A stretch of DNA of 64,000 nt from JBCBSS01 sp039819065 (GTDB lineage: Bacteria > Bacteroidota > Bacteroidia > Cytophagales > Cyclobacteriaceae). A program made the translations under genes and the position numbers. The stretch spans positions 16,634-80,633 of the forward strand of contig JBCBSS010000014.1 in NCBI GenBank assembly GCA_039819065.1. Direction: 5' to 3'. Shown one piece after another: positions 55,800 to 63,979 of the stretch (the first letter of the stretch is position 1; each line of letters starts with the position of its first letter). The notes below the pieces were generated by a model, which saw only the letters and a program-made list of their open reading frames with translations, made no database searches and had not been told where the DNA came from.

Positions 55800-57106
55800 C
55801 AGGTGTGCTTGCTGAACCATTGTGTGGATCTACTGATAAGTACTTTGTAGAACAGGAAATAGGCGAAGGAGGCTTCGCTACTGTTTATAAAGTACGATCA
55901 GCAAAGAACAACAATCGGTATGCGGCCAAGGTATTGAAGCTCTGGAAACAGCTACCCGCCGATGTGGTAGAAATGTCCGAGCGGTTCAGGATGGAATACA
56001 ATATCATCAAGAAGCTCTCCAGCCCTTATATCGTCAAAGCGCATGATTTTGGCGCTCACAAGGAGAACAACTTCAATGAGGACTTATTCATGATCCTTGA
56101 CTATTGCCCCAACGGCACACTTGAAAACAAGATCAATTCAATACAACAACATGACTTGAGGGAGGTGGTAGCCGCCATACTGAAAGGGATGGCCGTAGCG
56201 CATCAGAATGGCATAGTCCACAGGGATCTCAAGCCGGAAAACATACTATTCGATCAGGGTCACAATGTCAAAATCACAGATTTCGGAATAGCCGCTGATG
56301 TGCGCAAACGCAAAACACGCCGAAACTGGCGCGGGCAGGTGAGGGAGGTGTTTGCTACCGTGACCCATTCGCCGCCTGAGCAAACCAACATGAATAAGGC
56401 CTATCATGTGTATAATACAAACGACATATTTGCTTTAGGCGCCACCATTTATCAAGTCATAACTAAAGGTTCTTTCCCATTTGGGCCGTATGCCGATTTC
56501 GAAATGGATATGGGTAAGACATACCAGAAAAGGAAAGAGCAAGGCGCTTGGGATCGAAAAACACTGACAAGGAATACGACGGATCACTTGTGGGCCGAAT
56601 TAATCGAAAGGTGCCTCAAGCCCAAACCTGCAGAAAGGTTTCAAAATGCGCAACAAGTCCTGAAGTTCCTGGGAGAAGGCAAAGAAGACTACAGTGCCAA
56701 ATCATCCTATCAACCGGTTAACGGGCATTGGGCATTGAGAGTGACCTGCGGTGAGGGGTTGGGTGATACTTATGACCTTTCAGACCTAGCCGCGCAACGT
56801 GGCACCCGATTGATCAAATTGGGCTGGCATGACATGAACGACCCCACTAAAAACGACGTCGGCTTAACGGAAAATCACACCCAATATATTTCCAGAAAAC
56901 ATGCTACACTAGAAGTCAATAAACAAGACGGGCAGGAGGCTTGGTATATCCGAGATGGGCAATGGGATGAATCGGTTGGTGGCATCAAATCATCCACAAA
57001 CGGAACCTTCATCAATGGTCAGCCCATACATTCATCCGTAATCAGGATACAAGACGGCGATATCATTACTGTGGGTGATACGACCTTAAAAGTGATCTGT
57101 GGTTAG
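55796..57106 (+). CDS. Ser/Thr protein kinase with C-terminal FHA domain
   Basis: A 436-residue soluble kinase. The kinase domain (about 17-290) has IGEGGFATVYKV, the ATP lysine in AAKVLKLW, HRDLKPEN (142-149, RD type) and TDFGIA. A C-terminal FHA domain (about 325-435) has SRKHATLE and STNGTFING with intact phosphothreonine-binding residues. It has no membrane helix, unlike the two kinases of the other arm, and is the only RD kinase in the cluster, so it may be the one activated by phosphorylation of its activation loop and may recruit the others through FHA. Its ATG overlaps the previous stop by 4 bases. Confidence 0.9.
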   Translation: MTGVLAEPLCGSTDKYFVEQEIGEGGFATVYKVRSAKNNNRYAAKVLKLWKQLPADVVEMSERFRMEYNIIKKLSSPYIVKAHDFGAHKENNFNEDLFMILDYCPNGTLENKINSIQQHDLREVVAAILKGMAVAHQNGIVHRDLKPENILFDQGHNVKITDFGIAADVRKRKTRRNWRGQVREVFATVTHSPPEQTNMNKAYHVYNTNDIFALGATIYQVITKGSFPFGPYADFEMDMGKTYQKRKEQGAWDRKTLTRNTTDHLWAELIERCLKPKPAERFQNAQQVLKFLGEGKEDYSAKSSYQPVNGHWALRVTCGEGLGDTYDLSDLAAQRGTRLIKLGWHDMNDPTKNDVGLTENHTQYISRKHATLEVNKQDGQEAWYIRDGQWDESVGGIKSSTNGTFINGQPIHSSVIRIQDGDIITVGDTTLKVICG

Positions 57107-57125
57107 TGGGATACGCGTTAAGTTA

Positions 57126-57929
57126 TTAACTATCAGGCGCTTTATCACCCTTTAGCGTAAGCACTTCCTTCTTCAAGTCCAGCACAATGCTAGCCAATTG
57201 CTCCACCGTCACTTCATTTTTGGAGCTGTCCTCATCAGGGAACTGAACGCTGATATAAGCCTTGGCTTCCCAGGCCTCTAGTACTTCCTCGGCGTCTATT
57301 TGAAATGGTGTAAAGTTGCGGTTATCAGAAACCAAGAAGAGCTTACCATTGTCACTCAGGTAGTTGAAGACACGCTTGTACACCACACCTTCTTTGTTAG
57401 TGACGAGCACATAGGTCTTTCCATTCTTGATCTCACTGAGGTTATCAACGTATTGCCCAATGACAATGGTACCCGGTAATATCGGAAGCATCGATTCACC
57501 GCTGATCTCGAAAGCGCGATAAGTGGCATTCCCTGGTAAGATAGGCAACTGGAACTTGGGTAGTTCTTTGATGTACTCCGGATCAGCGTATCCGTTCAGG
57601 TATCCGGCAGCCGCTTTTTGAGGCACCAGCTCAATATTCTCCCGGTCTTCCTTATCGACCGTAATGGCCAGCACTTCGTTACCACGACTGTTTTTATTGA
57701 AATTAAGCTGTGCATCCGTGAGTTTACCCACGTCTTCGTTGATGAGCAGATCAACTGATACATCGAATATCTCGGCCATTTTGATCAGATTACTGATCCT
57801 CGGATCGGCCCTCCCCTCTTCGTAAGCGCCTAGTAACGATCTTTTGATCCCTACGCGTTCGGCCATTTGTTCTTGGGTTAAATCGAGTCTTTTCCTGAGA
57901 TACTTAATGTTATCGCTGATCAAGCTCAT
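57126..57929 (-). CDS. XRE-family repressor with S24 peptidase-like domain
   Basis: A 267-residue CI/LexA-like regulator. The helix-turn-helix (about 6-62) contains LTQEQMAERVGIKRSLLGAYEEG. The S24 domain (about 135-240) has GESMLPILPGT with the catalytic Ser and VYKRV with the Lys, so damage-induced self-cleavage is possible. Such proteins repress phage or stress genes, but no phage genes are nearby. It lies 11 bases after a small gene and is probably the third gene of a three-gene operon running from 58479. It likely binds the palindrome upstream of that operon. Confidence 0.9.
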   Translation of the reverse strand: MSLISDNIKYLRKRLDLTQEQMAERVGIKRSLLGAYEEGRADPRISNLIKMAEIFDVSVDLLINEDVGKLTDAQLNFNKNSRGNEVLAITVDKEDRENIELVPQKAAAGYLNGYADPEYIKELPKFQLPILPGNATYRAFEISGESMLPILPGTIVIGQYVDNLSEIKNGKTYVLVTNKEGVVYKRVFNYLSDNGKLFLVSDNRNFTPFQIDAEEVLEAWEAKAYISVQFPDEDSSKNEVTVEQLASIVLDLKKEVLTLKGDKAPDS

Positions 57930-57940
57930 TTTTGAAATGG

Positions 57941-58192
57941 TTATATGTTCCGTAGCGGCTTCATAATTTCAAATGATTCTTTGAATTTTTCTTGAAGCAT
58001 CTGCGCTACCTCTAAGTTAATGGCTTCCTTATCTTTTTTGGTTAAGTGGGCCAAAATTTCCATTTGTAATTCTACGCTCAATCGTACCCTCGCATTCGTA
58101 TCGGAAGCGATCTTAGTGAGGGTGTTGAGATCGTAAGCACCTGTGTCCTGTTTGTGTTCCATTCTTGTGTGTTCCTTTATTATGGTGGTCAT
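57941..58192 (-). CDS. Small hypothetical protein in the repressor operon
   Basis: An 83-residue, mainly helical, charged protein; I do not recognise it. An internal ATG at 58162 (MEHKQDTGAYD) is an equally plausible start. It contains RVRLSVELQMEILAHL, reminiscent of a ribbon-helix-helix-like segment but not convincing. Spacing of 2 bases to the upstream gene and 11 to the repressor indicates cotranscription. Confidence 0.6.
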   Translation of the reverse strand: MTTIIKEHTRMEHKQDTGAYDLNTLTKIASDTNARVRLSVELQMEILAHLTKKDKEAINLEVAQMLQEKFKESFEIMKPLRNI

Positions 58193-58194
58193 CT

Positions 58195-58479
58195 CTATGT
58201 GTTAAATAGTAAAAAATTCTGTCTTACATTGTCTTTCCTTCCCATATCCAAGAGGCGAGCATGATAGTAGTGATCTGGCTTTTTGAGTAGGTTAAGCTTC
58301 TTTTTAATGTTAGCCACTACCTCTTTCAGCGTTGTACCCGGTTCAGCCAATATGTAGCCGTAAAAACTCTTCTTTTCCGGAGCCATAGCGTGGAACTTCA
58401 CCTGATACTTCCCTGACTTCAATCTTTGACTGGTGATCTTGATTTGATAGTCACCCACGTACATCGGATCTATGATCAT
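58195..58479 (-). CDS. Small hypothetical protein, first gene of the repressor operon
   Basis: A 94-residue protein with a beta-rich start (MYVGDYQIKITSQRLKSG) and a basic C-terminal half (TTLKEVVANIKKKLNLLKK). No family is recognised and no membrane segment is present. It might be a small DNA-binding or phage-like accessory protein, which its linkage to a LexA/CI-like repressor allows but does not prove. Confidence 0.6.
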   Translation of the reverse strand: MIIDPMYVGDYQIKITSQRLKSGKYQVKFHAMAPEKKSFYGYILAEPGTTLKEVVANIKKKLNLLKKPDHYYHARLLDMGRKDNVRQNFLLFNT

Positions 58480-58496
58480 ATCTTGTCTTTTCTAAC

Positions 58497-58511
58497 ACTA
58501 AATGAATTAGT
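58497..58511. promoter_or_regulatory. Candidate operator of the XRE-S24 operon
   Basis: ACTAAATGAATTAGT is an inverted repeat (ACTAA/TTAGT) 18 bases before the first start. A TAnnTTTG match (TATATTTG on the minus strand, 58543-58550) lies just upstream, and a further ACTAAT follows at about 58550. A dimeric repressor bound here would block transcription. Confidence 0.4.
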
Positions 58512-58648
58512 AAATCAAGTTAAAAACACACTCAATTCAAAACAAATATACTAATTTTTTTAGCAAAAAGTAAACTCATTGACATCAAACAGGCTTATTG
58601 CTATTCGTATTAGTTTTCTATCTTTGGGCGGTTTACCAACCCGGAATT

Positions 58649-60661
58649 ATGCAGCTAGCCACACTGGATTACATCATCATCATTGCATTCTTGCTAATTT
58701 CTCTCGGTATCGGATTGCGATTCAGAAAGGAAGCAGGTAAGGACATCAGTCACTTCTTTCTGGGAGGTCGTAATCTGCCCTGGTGGATCGCTGGTATTTC
58801 TATGGTGGCCACCACCTTTGCCGCTGATACACCCCTGGCTGTAACCGAGTTGGTGGCGCAGAGTGGTATTGCTGGCAACTGGCTCTGGTGGAATATGCTG
58901 GCCGGTGGCATGCTATCCACTTTCTTCTTTGCCAGATATTGGCGCCGCGCCAACGTACTTACTGATGTAGAATTGATAGAATTGAGGTATTCGGGCAAAC
59001 CAGCCACCTTCCTCAGAGGATTCCGTTCTGTCTATTTTGGTGTATTTCTCAATGCAATTATCATCGGTTGGGTCAACGTAGCCCTCATGTCCCTGCTGAA
59101 GATCTTCTTCGATATACCCGATGAGCACCTGATCTGGTACATCGCCGGAGCTATGTTGCTGGTTGCCGCCTATTCTGCTATGTCAGGATTATTAGGAGTG
59201 GCGTTCACCGATGTTTTGCAGTTTACCATCGCCATGATAGGCAGCATCATTCTAGCCATCGTGGTATTGAATTCTGAAGAGATCGGTGGTGTGGCCGGTT
59301 TAAAGGAAAAACTACCGGAGGGCGCATTGGCCTTCTTTCCGAAAATATCTTCCAACAACTCGGTAGATGTAGGCAATACACTGGCGCTAGGGCTGGGCAG
59401 CTTTTTGGCGTTTATCACCGTACAATGGTGGGCCAGTTGGTACCCAGGATCGGAGCCTGGAGGAGGAGGCTACACCGCCCAGCGCATGATGAGCGCCAAA
59501 GATGAAAAGCATGCTGTGGCTGCTACGTTATTCTTCCAAATCGCACATTATTGCTTAAGGCCATGGCCATGGATTATCGTGGCACTTTGCGCTTTGGTGC
59601 TTTACGCTCCTGATAAGCATATAGAAGATAAAGAAGTACTCACCACTTTAGCCTATCTCAAAGAGTCCAAAGAAAAGGACGAACTAGGCGAATTGTATCA
59701 AAACCTGCCGTTAATCAAACAACAGGTAGACCAAAACCCCGATTTGAAAGCTTCTTTGACTGCGGGTATCAAATCAACGGCTGCTCTGCTCGAAGTCTGG
59801 CCTCAATTACAAGATTGGATCAAAGAAGACCCGGAGAGGAAGAAGTATTTGGACTTCTACTACGATTCAAAGCTAGGCTACCCGATGGTAATGAAGGATT
59901 TTCTACCCGTCGGTATTAAAGGTCTGCTATTGGTGGCGTTTTTTGCTGCCTACATGAGCACCATTTCTACGCAACTCAATTGGGGCACCAGCTATCTGAT
60001 CAACGATTTCTACAAGCGTTTCCTCAACCCCAAAGCCAACGAAAAGCAATTCGTTATGGCCTCCAGGGTAGGCACTATCCTACTGATGATTGTCGCCCTG
60101 ATCATCACCTCCATGATCGATAACATCTCTGGTGCTTGGGGCTTTTTGGTAGAATGCGGTGCCGGTCTCGGCCTGGTATTGATTCTACGATGGTATTGGT
60201 GGCGCATCAATGCCTGGAGCGAAATTGCAGCCTCGATAGCCCCTTTCATGGCTTATGGGTTCTCCAAGTTTTATCTGGCTTCCATCGACCCGGCCTGGGG
60301 TAAAGGTTTGACCGAAGACCCGAGGAGTTTCTTTCTCACGGTTGGTTTTACTACCGTTGTTTGGATTGTCACCACCTTGTTGACCAAACCCACTGACCAT
60401 GACAAGCTCAAGACTTTCTACGATAGAATCAAGCCAGCCGGTAATTGGAAGCCTTTTCTATCCGGGCAAGAAAAAGGCAGCTCGGATTTGGGTAAACTGG
60501 CCGTCTGCTGGATCAGTGGCGTGGTATTGGTCTACACAGCATTATTCACCATTGGCAGTTTGATCTTCAGGGAATGGTTTGAATTGATCATCTATTTCTC
60601 TTTATTCGCCCTCTCATTCGTCGTACTCAGGCATTTTACCAATAAGGTGAAGATACTTTGA
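58649..60661 (+). CDS. Sodium:solute symporter family protein
   Basis: A 670-residue SSS-family transporter with about 13-15 membrane helices. Typical features are SHFFLGGRNLPWWIAGISMVATTFAADTP (residues about 30-58, the first unwound helix region), QWWASWYPGSEPGGGGYTAQRMMSAKD and AFFAAYMSTISTQLNWGTSYLINDFYKR, which carries the Ser residues of the Na+ site. A hydrophilic loop of about 80 residues interrupts the middle (about 325-415, KHIEDKEVL...). The substrate cannot be told; sugars or amino sugars would suit the neighbouring murB. The ATG at 58649 is preferred to a TTG 17 codons upstream. murB follows after 27 bases. Confidence 0.9.
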   Translation: MQLATLDYIIIIAFLLISLGIGLRFRKEAGKDISHFFLGGRNLPWWIAGISMVATTFAADTPLAVTELVAQSGIAGNWLWWNMLAGGMLSTFFFARYWRRANVLTDVELIELRYSGKPATFLRGFRSVYFGVFLNAIIIGWVNVALMSLLKIFFDIPDEHLIWYIAGAMLLVAAYSAMSGLLGVAFTDVLQFTIAMIGSIILAIVVLNSEEIGGVAGLKEKLPEGALAFFPKISSNNSVDVGNTLALGLGSFLAFITVQWWASWYPGSEPGGGGYTAQRMMSAKDEKHAVAATLFFQIAHYCLRPWPWIIVALCALVLYAPDKHIEDKEVLTTLAYLKESKEKDELGELYQNLPLIKQQVDQNPDLKASLTAGIKSTAALLEVWPQLQDWIKEDPERKKYLDFYYDSKLGYPMVMKDFLPVGIKGLLLVAFFAAYMSTISTQLNWGTSYLINDFYKRFLNPKANEKQFVMASRVGTILLMIVALIITSMIDNISGAWGFLVECGAGLGLVLILRWYWWRINAWSEIAASIAPFMAYGFSKFYLASIDPAWGKGLTEDPRSFFLTVGFTTVVWIVTTLLTKPTDHDKLKTFYDRIKPAGNWKPFLSGQEKGSSDLGKLAVCWISGVVLVYTALFTIGSLIFREWFELIIYFSLFALSFVVLRHFTNKVKIL

Positions 60662-60688
60662 CCTATTGATTAGAACCACAAGCCACCC

Positions 60689-61702
60689 ATGGAAATAGCT
60701 AAAGACTTCTCACTCAAGCACCTCAATACGTTTGGCATCGATGTGAAGGCCGCCCGTTATGGCGAGGTCAGGCAAGTGGAAGAATTACAAGCCTTGCTTC
60801 AAAGTCCCACTAGAACCGAGCAACGTTTGATACTAGGAGGTGGAAGCAATATACTTTTCACGGCTGACTTTCCCGGATTGGTGATCAAAATGGGCATCGA
60901 AGAGATTGAAAAGGTAAAGGAGGATGACGATCATGTCTGGATCAAAGCAGGCGCCGGTACCAACTGGCACGAACTGGTGCTATACTGCATTGAACAGGAT
61001 TGGGGAGGGATAGAGAACCTATCACTTATACCCGGTACAGTCGGCGCAGCTCCCATGCAAAACATTGGTGCCTATGGAGTGGAGATCAAAGATGTCTTCG
61101 AGTCATTAGAAGCGGTTGAAATTGCTACCGGCAATGTCGTTAGTTTCGATAATACTTCCTGTCAATTCGGATACCGCGAAAGCATTTTCAAAAAAGAAGC
61201 GAAGGGCCAATATGTAATTGCGTCTGTTACCTTAAAACTATCCAAGCACCACACCTTCAATACTTCCTACGGCGCTATTCAAGATACACTCACCGAAATG
61301 GGTATAGAAAAGCTGTCCATCAAAGCCGTCAGCGACGCCGTTATCAAGATCAGGCAAAGTAAGCTCCCAGATCCGGCAGAAATTGGCAACGCCGGCAGTT
61401 TTTTCAAAAACCCGACCATCGAAGCCATAGATTATGAAGGCTTGAAAGCGGAATTCCCCACTATTCCCGGCTATGAGCAACCCGGTGCTAAAGTGAAAGT
61501 ACCGGCAGGCTGGCTAATAGAGCAATGCGGATGGAAAGGTAAAACCTTTGGCTCCATCGGCGTCCACAAAAACCAGGCACTGGTACTAGTCAACTACGGC
61601 GGAGGAAAAGGAACTGATATCAAACAATTGGCTCTTGATGTACAAGCTTCTGTAAGGGATAAGTTTGGGATAGAGCTTATGGCTGAGGTGAATATTGTGT
61701 AG
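60689..61702 (+). CDS. murB: UDP-N-acetylenolpyruvoylglucosamine reductase
   Basis: A 337-residue type I MurB that reduces the enolpyruvyl group to lactyl during UDP-MurNAc formation. FAD-binding motifs LGGGSNILFT and LIPGTVGAAPMQNIGAYG are intact, the catalytic tyrosine region is FGYRESIFK, the conserved serine is in NAGSFFKNP, and the Glu in the C-terminal region is in place. Full length, ATG start. It may share a transcript with the symporter gene upstream. Confidence 0.95.
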   Translation: MEIAKDFSLKHLNTFGIDVKAARYGEVRQVEELQALLQSPTRTEQRLILGGGSNILFTADFPGLVIKMGIEEIEKVKEDDDHVWIKAGAGTNWHELVLYCIEQDWGGIENLSLIPGTVGAAPMQNIGAYGVEIKDVFESLEAVEIATGNVVSFDNTSCQFGYRESIFKKEAKGQYVIASVTLKLSKHHTFNTSYGAIQDTLTEMGIEKLSIKAVSDAVIKIRQSKLPDPAEIGNAGSFFKNPTIEAIDYEGLKAEFPTIPGYEQPGAKVKVPAGWLIEQCGWKGKTFGSIGVHKNQALVLVNYGGGKGTDIKQLALDVQASVRDKFGIELMAEVNIV

Positions 61703-61761
61703 GGAACGGAGCATATTATTAATCACCCTTGATACTGTCTAAAAGGCAGTTTAATAATCAA

Positions 61762-62274
61762 ATGATTAAGTTCATAATACTCATATTGTTAGTTCTTCCA
61801 ATATCATTTTCGGTTCTAATTTTTGGGCTTTCAAAGTATTATAAAAGTCAACGTATTAGACTTACTGGCTTACTTGGTGACATTAATATCAAAAGAATTG
61901 AAAATATTAAAACCTATGGTCGCGAGGAAAATGGTTGGAAAAACAACTTCCCTTCTTCCCTAGGCTGGGGTAAAACCACACTCCACATAAACAGTGATTT
62001 CATATTAGTGTCAGGAAAATCAGATTTTCCTTTTCTGTTTAAATCGGACCTACAGCCGTTTATTTTGGCTAATTACCCTGAATCCATCAAAGTCAAAACG
62101 GGTTTCTCCAGAGTGTATCTACCATCACAAATTAGAACAACGAATTCTGGTAATGATTTAGAGTTAACGATTATGCCATCTGGGGCATTCGGGCAACTAA
62201 AAATACATTTGACATTTGAACATATCGGCAAAAAAGACCTCAGCCAATTATTTGAAATAATGGAGTGGTATTAA
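61762..62274 (+). CDS. Small membrane-anchored hypothetical protein
   Basis: A 170-residue protein with one N-terminal hydrophobic helix (IKFIILILLVLPISFSVLIFG) that could be a signal anchor. The rest is a compact soluble domain; I recognise no family. The ATG at 61762 is chosen over a TTG 33 bases upstream. The gene is more AT-rich than its neighbours and follows murB after 59 bases, which hints at a poorly conserved, possibly acquired gene. Confidence 0.55.
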   Translation: MIKFIILILLVLPISFSVLIFGLSKYYKSQRIRLTGLLGDINIKRIENIKTYGREENGWKNNFPSSLGWGKTTLHINSDFILVSGKSDFPFLFKSDLQPFILANYPESIKVKTGFSRVYLPSQIRTTNSGNDLELTIMPSGAFGQLKIHLTFEHIGKKDLSQLFEIMEWY

Positions 62275-62289
62275 CGCTTAATAAGCTTA

Positions 62290-62355
62290 ATGCCCAAGAA
62301 GTATAATTTAGACCTCGACACTGAAGACGGCTTGATCAAAGTCTTGAAGCACTAA
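62290..62355 (+). pseudogene. Possible 21-codon remnant or microprotein
   Basis: A short frame of 21 residues (MPKKYNLDLDTEDGLIKVLK) with normal codon use sits between two genes. It could be a decayed 3' fragment of a longer gene or nothing at all. Confidence 0.2.
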
Positions 62356-62377
62356 GAAACACTGTAAGCGGTAAAAC

Positions 62378-62887
62378 TCAATACTTCTTCTGCACACCAG
62401 AATACAGATCATCCTCTTCTCCGTCCTGATCCCAATCTAAAAAGCCGGTAAAGGTGGCTTGGTCTCCATTGATCTCTGTTTTGTATTTGGTGGATTGGCC
62501 TTCGGCTTCCAAGACCAATGAATCTCCTTCTATAGACCAGGAGCCTGAAGTCACGTTGATCACAGAGTCTTGCAGATCACGGTATTCGGAGGTATAAGTA
62601 CCGTCCTCTTTGTAGGTGGTCCTGATAGGCTTGATGCCCAAGACTGTCTCCCACTGGCCAGCGGGCACGTCGGTAACAGCCGAAGCGCTGTCCTGATGTT
62701 TGGTATCCATGGTCACGTACAAAGACACGTTGCGCCACTCACCCAGGAGCTGTGTTTTCAGATCAGGTGTTTCAGTGGCAGTATCTTCAGCGGTTTGTGT
62801 TTCCTGGTTTTCTTTTTCTTGAGGGTTATTACAGCCTACAAAGAGGCATAGACCGATTACGGCAATAAAAAAGTACGTGTATTTCAT
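62378..62887 (-). CDS. Lipoprotein of unknown function
   Basis: A 169-residue lipoprotein. The leader ends in the lipobox LFVGC, so Cys18 would be lipidated. A Glu/Thr-rich linker is followed by a lipocalin-like beta domain (LLGEWRNVSLYVTMD, YKEDGTYTSEYRD, SGSWSIEGDSLVL) of the type common in Bacteroidota 'lipocalin family' proteins. The ATG at 62887 is used because the upstream 22 codons would move the leader inside. It lies just downstream of the YheT-like gene on the same strand. Confidence 0.75.
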   Translation of the reverse strand: MKYTYFFIAVIGLCLFVGCNNPQEKENQETQTAEDTATETPDLKTQLLGEWRNVSLYVTMDTKHQDSASAVTDVPAGQWETVLGIKPIRTTYKEDGTYTSEYRDLQDSVINVTSGSWSIEGDSLVLEAEGQSTKYKTEINGDQATFTGFLDWDQDGEEDDLYSGVQKKY

Positions 62888-62949
62888 GGTTAAGGTTAAA
62901 TGACTAATAAGTGTGCTAAAATAAAAATTCTTGAGAGAACGAAAACCCA

Positions 62950-63915
62950 TCATACAAACTTCTCCACGAACTCAAGCGCACGATGCTCCATCCAACTTTC
63001 ATTCTTGTTCCGCATGAGGAAACTCACATGCCCTCCCCCATCGGGTATTTCTAAGTGAAGGTAACGGCTTTCCCTTGCGATGGTTGTGGGATAGCATCTT
63101 TCTCCCAAAAATGGGTCATTAGCAGCATTGACCAGTAGACATGGAATACGAATTGATTCAAGATATCGCTCTGAACCTACTTTTCTATAAAAATCATAAG
63201 CGTCTGTAAAACCATGTAACGGTGCCGTATAGCGGTTATCAAACTCGGGGAAATCAGTGATATCATCTATGCCATCGACAGAAATCAGGTCAGGGTACAT
63301 CTCGGCTTTGAGCTTGATCTTCTTAGATAGCTTGCGTAAAAACCGTTTCCTGTAGAACCCATTTCCGGGTTTGGCTAACTCCTCCACGCTGGATTCCAAA
63401 TTGCAAGGAACGGAAAAAGCCACTACACCTTTGACCAACTCACTTAGTGCTTCACCACGTTCTCCTGCATACTTCAAGGACAAGTTGCCTCCCATGCTGA
63501 ACCCTATCAAAATAATCTGTTCATATTGTCCTGATGATATGGCGTGGCTCACTACCTCTTCCAGGTCTTCTGTAGCCCCGTGATGATAAAACCTCGGTTT
63601 CCGGTTGATCTCTCCGCTACAACTTCTACAGTTCCAGGCCAGCACATCCCATCCATGATTGTAGAAATGTTTGGCCGTACCCTTTACATAATGTCGGTCA
63701 GCACTTCCTTCCAATCCATGAGAAAGTACAACCAGCTTTGTACTGCCTCGTTTGGCCCAATCCAAATCCAAAAAATCCCCATCGGCTATAGTGATCCGCT
63801 CCCTTTCGTACTCAAAATGTTTGATTTTTCTAAGGGTACTGGCAATCACCGTAGTCACATGCCTATTCCTAAAATAGAAGGGAGCTTTGTAAGAAGATTG
63901 GCTGATTAAGGGCAT
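62950..63915 (-). CDS. YheT-family alpha/beta hydrolase
   Basis: A 321-residue hydrolase of the YheT/ABHD1-3 group. The nucleophile elbow is GFSMGGN (Ser in the middle), the acid is in NAANDPFLG and the histidine in GGGHVSFL, so the triad is complete. The N-terminal FRNRHVTTVIAS and LVVLSHGLEGSADRHYVKG motifs are typical of the family. Substrates are unproven, with lipid or ester hydrolysis suspected. The start is ATG. Downstream lies the lipoprotein gene. Confidence 0.9.
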   Translation of the reverse strand: MPLISQSSYKAPFYFRNRHVTTVIASTLRKIKHFEYERERITIADGDFLDLDWAKRGSTKLVVLSHGLEGSADRHYVKGTAKHFYNHGWDVLAWNCRSCSGEINRKPRFYHHGATEDLEEVVSHAISSGQYEQIILIGFSMGGNLSLKYAGERGEALSELVKGVVAFSVPCNLESSVEELAKPGNGFYRKRFLRKLSKKIKLKAEMYPDLISVDGIDDITDFPEFDNRYTAPLHGFTDAYDFYRKVGSERYLESIRIPCLLVNAANDPFLGERCYPTTIARESRYLHLEIPDGGGHVSFLMRNKNESWMEHRALEFVEKFV

Positions 63916-63944
63916 AAAATTTGCTTCATATCGTTTATTAGGCC

Positions 63945-63979
63945 AGCTATAATCGATAGTATTACGCGATGATATAGCT
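63945..63979. repeat. Inverted repeat upstream of the YheT-like gene
   Basis: AGCTATA (63945-63951) and TATAGCT (63973-63979) are perfect complements around 21 bases, 30 bases before the hydrolase start. It may be an operator; significance is low because the arms are AT-rich. Confidence 0.25.

Noticed and set aside
44177..57106. Type VI secretion locus with kinase/phosphatase/FHA regulation
   Set aside because: No sheath, baseplate, Hcp, VgrG or ClpV genes occur, although the regulatory gene types are similar.
57126..58479. Prophage or integrative element suggested by the CI-like repressor
   Set aside because: No integrase, terminase, portal, capsid, attachment-site repeats or tRNA nearby; flanks are housekeeping genes.
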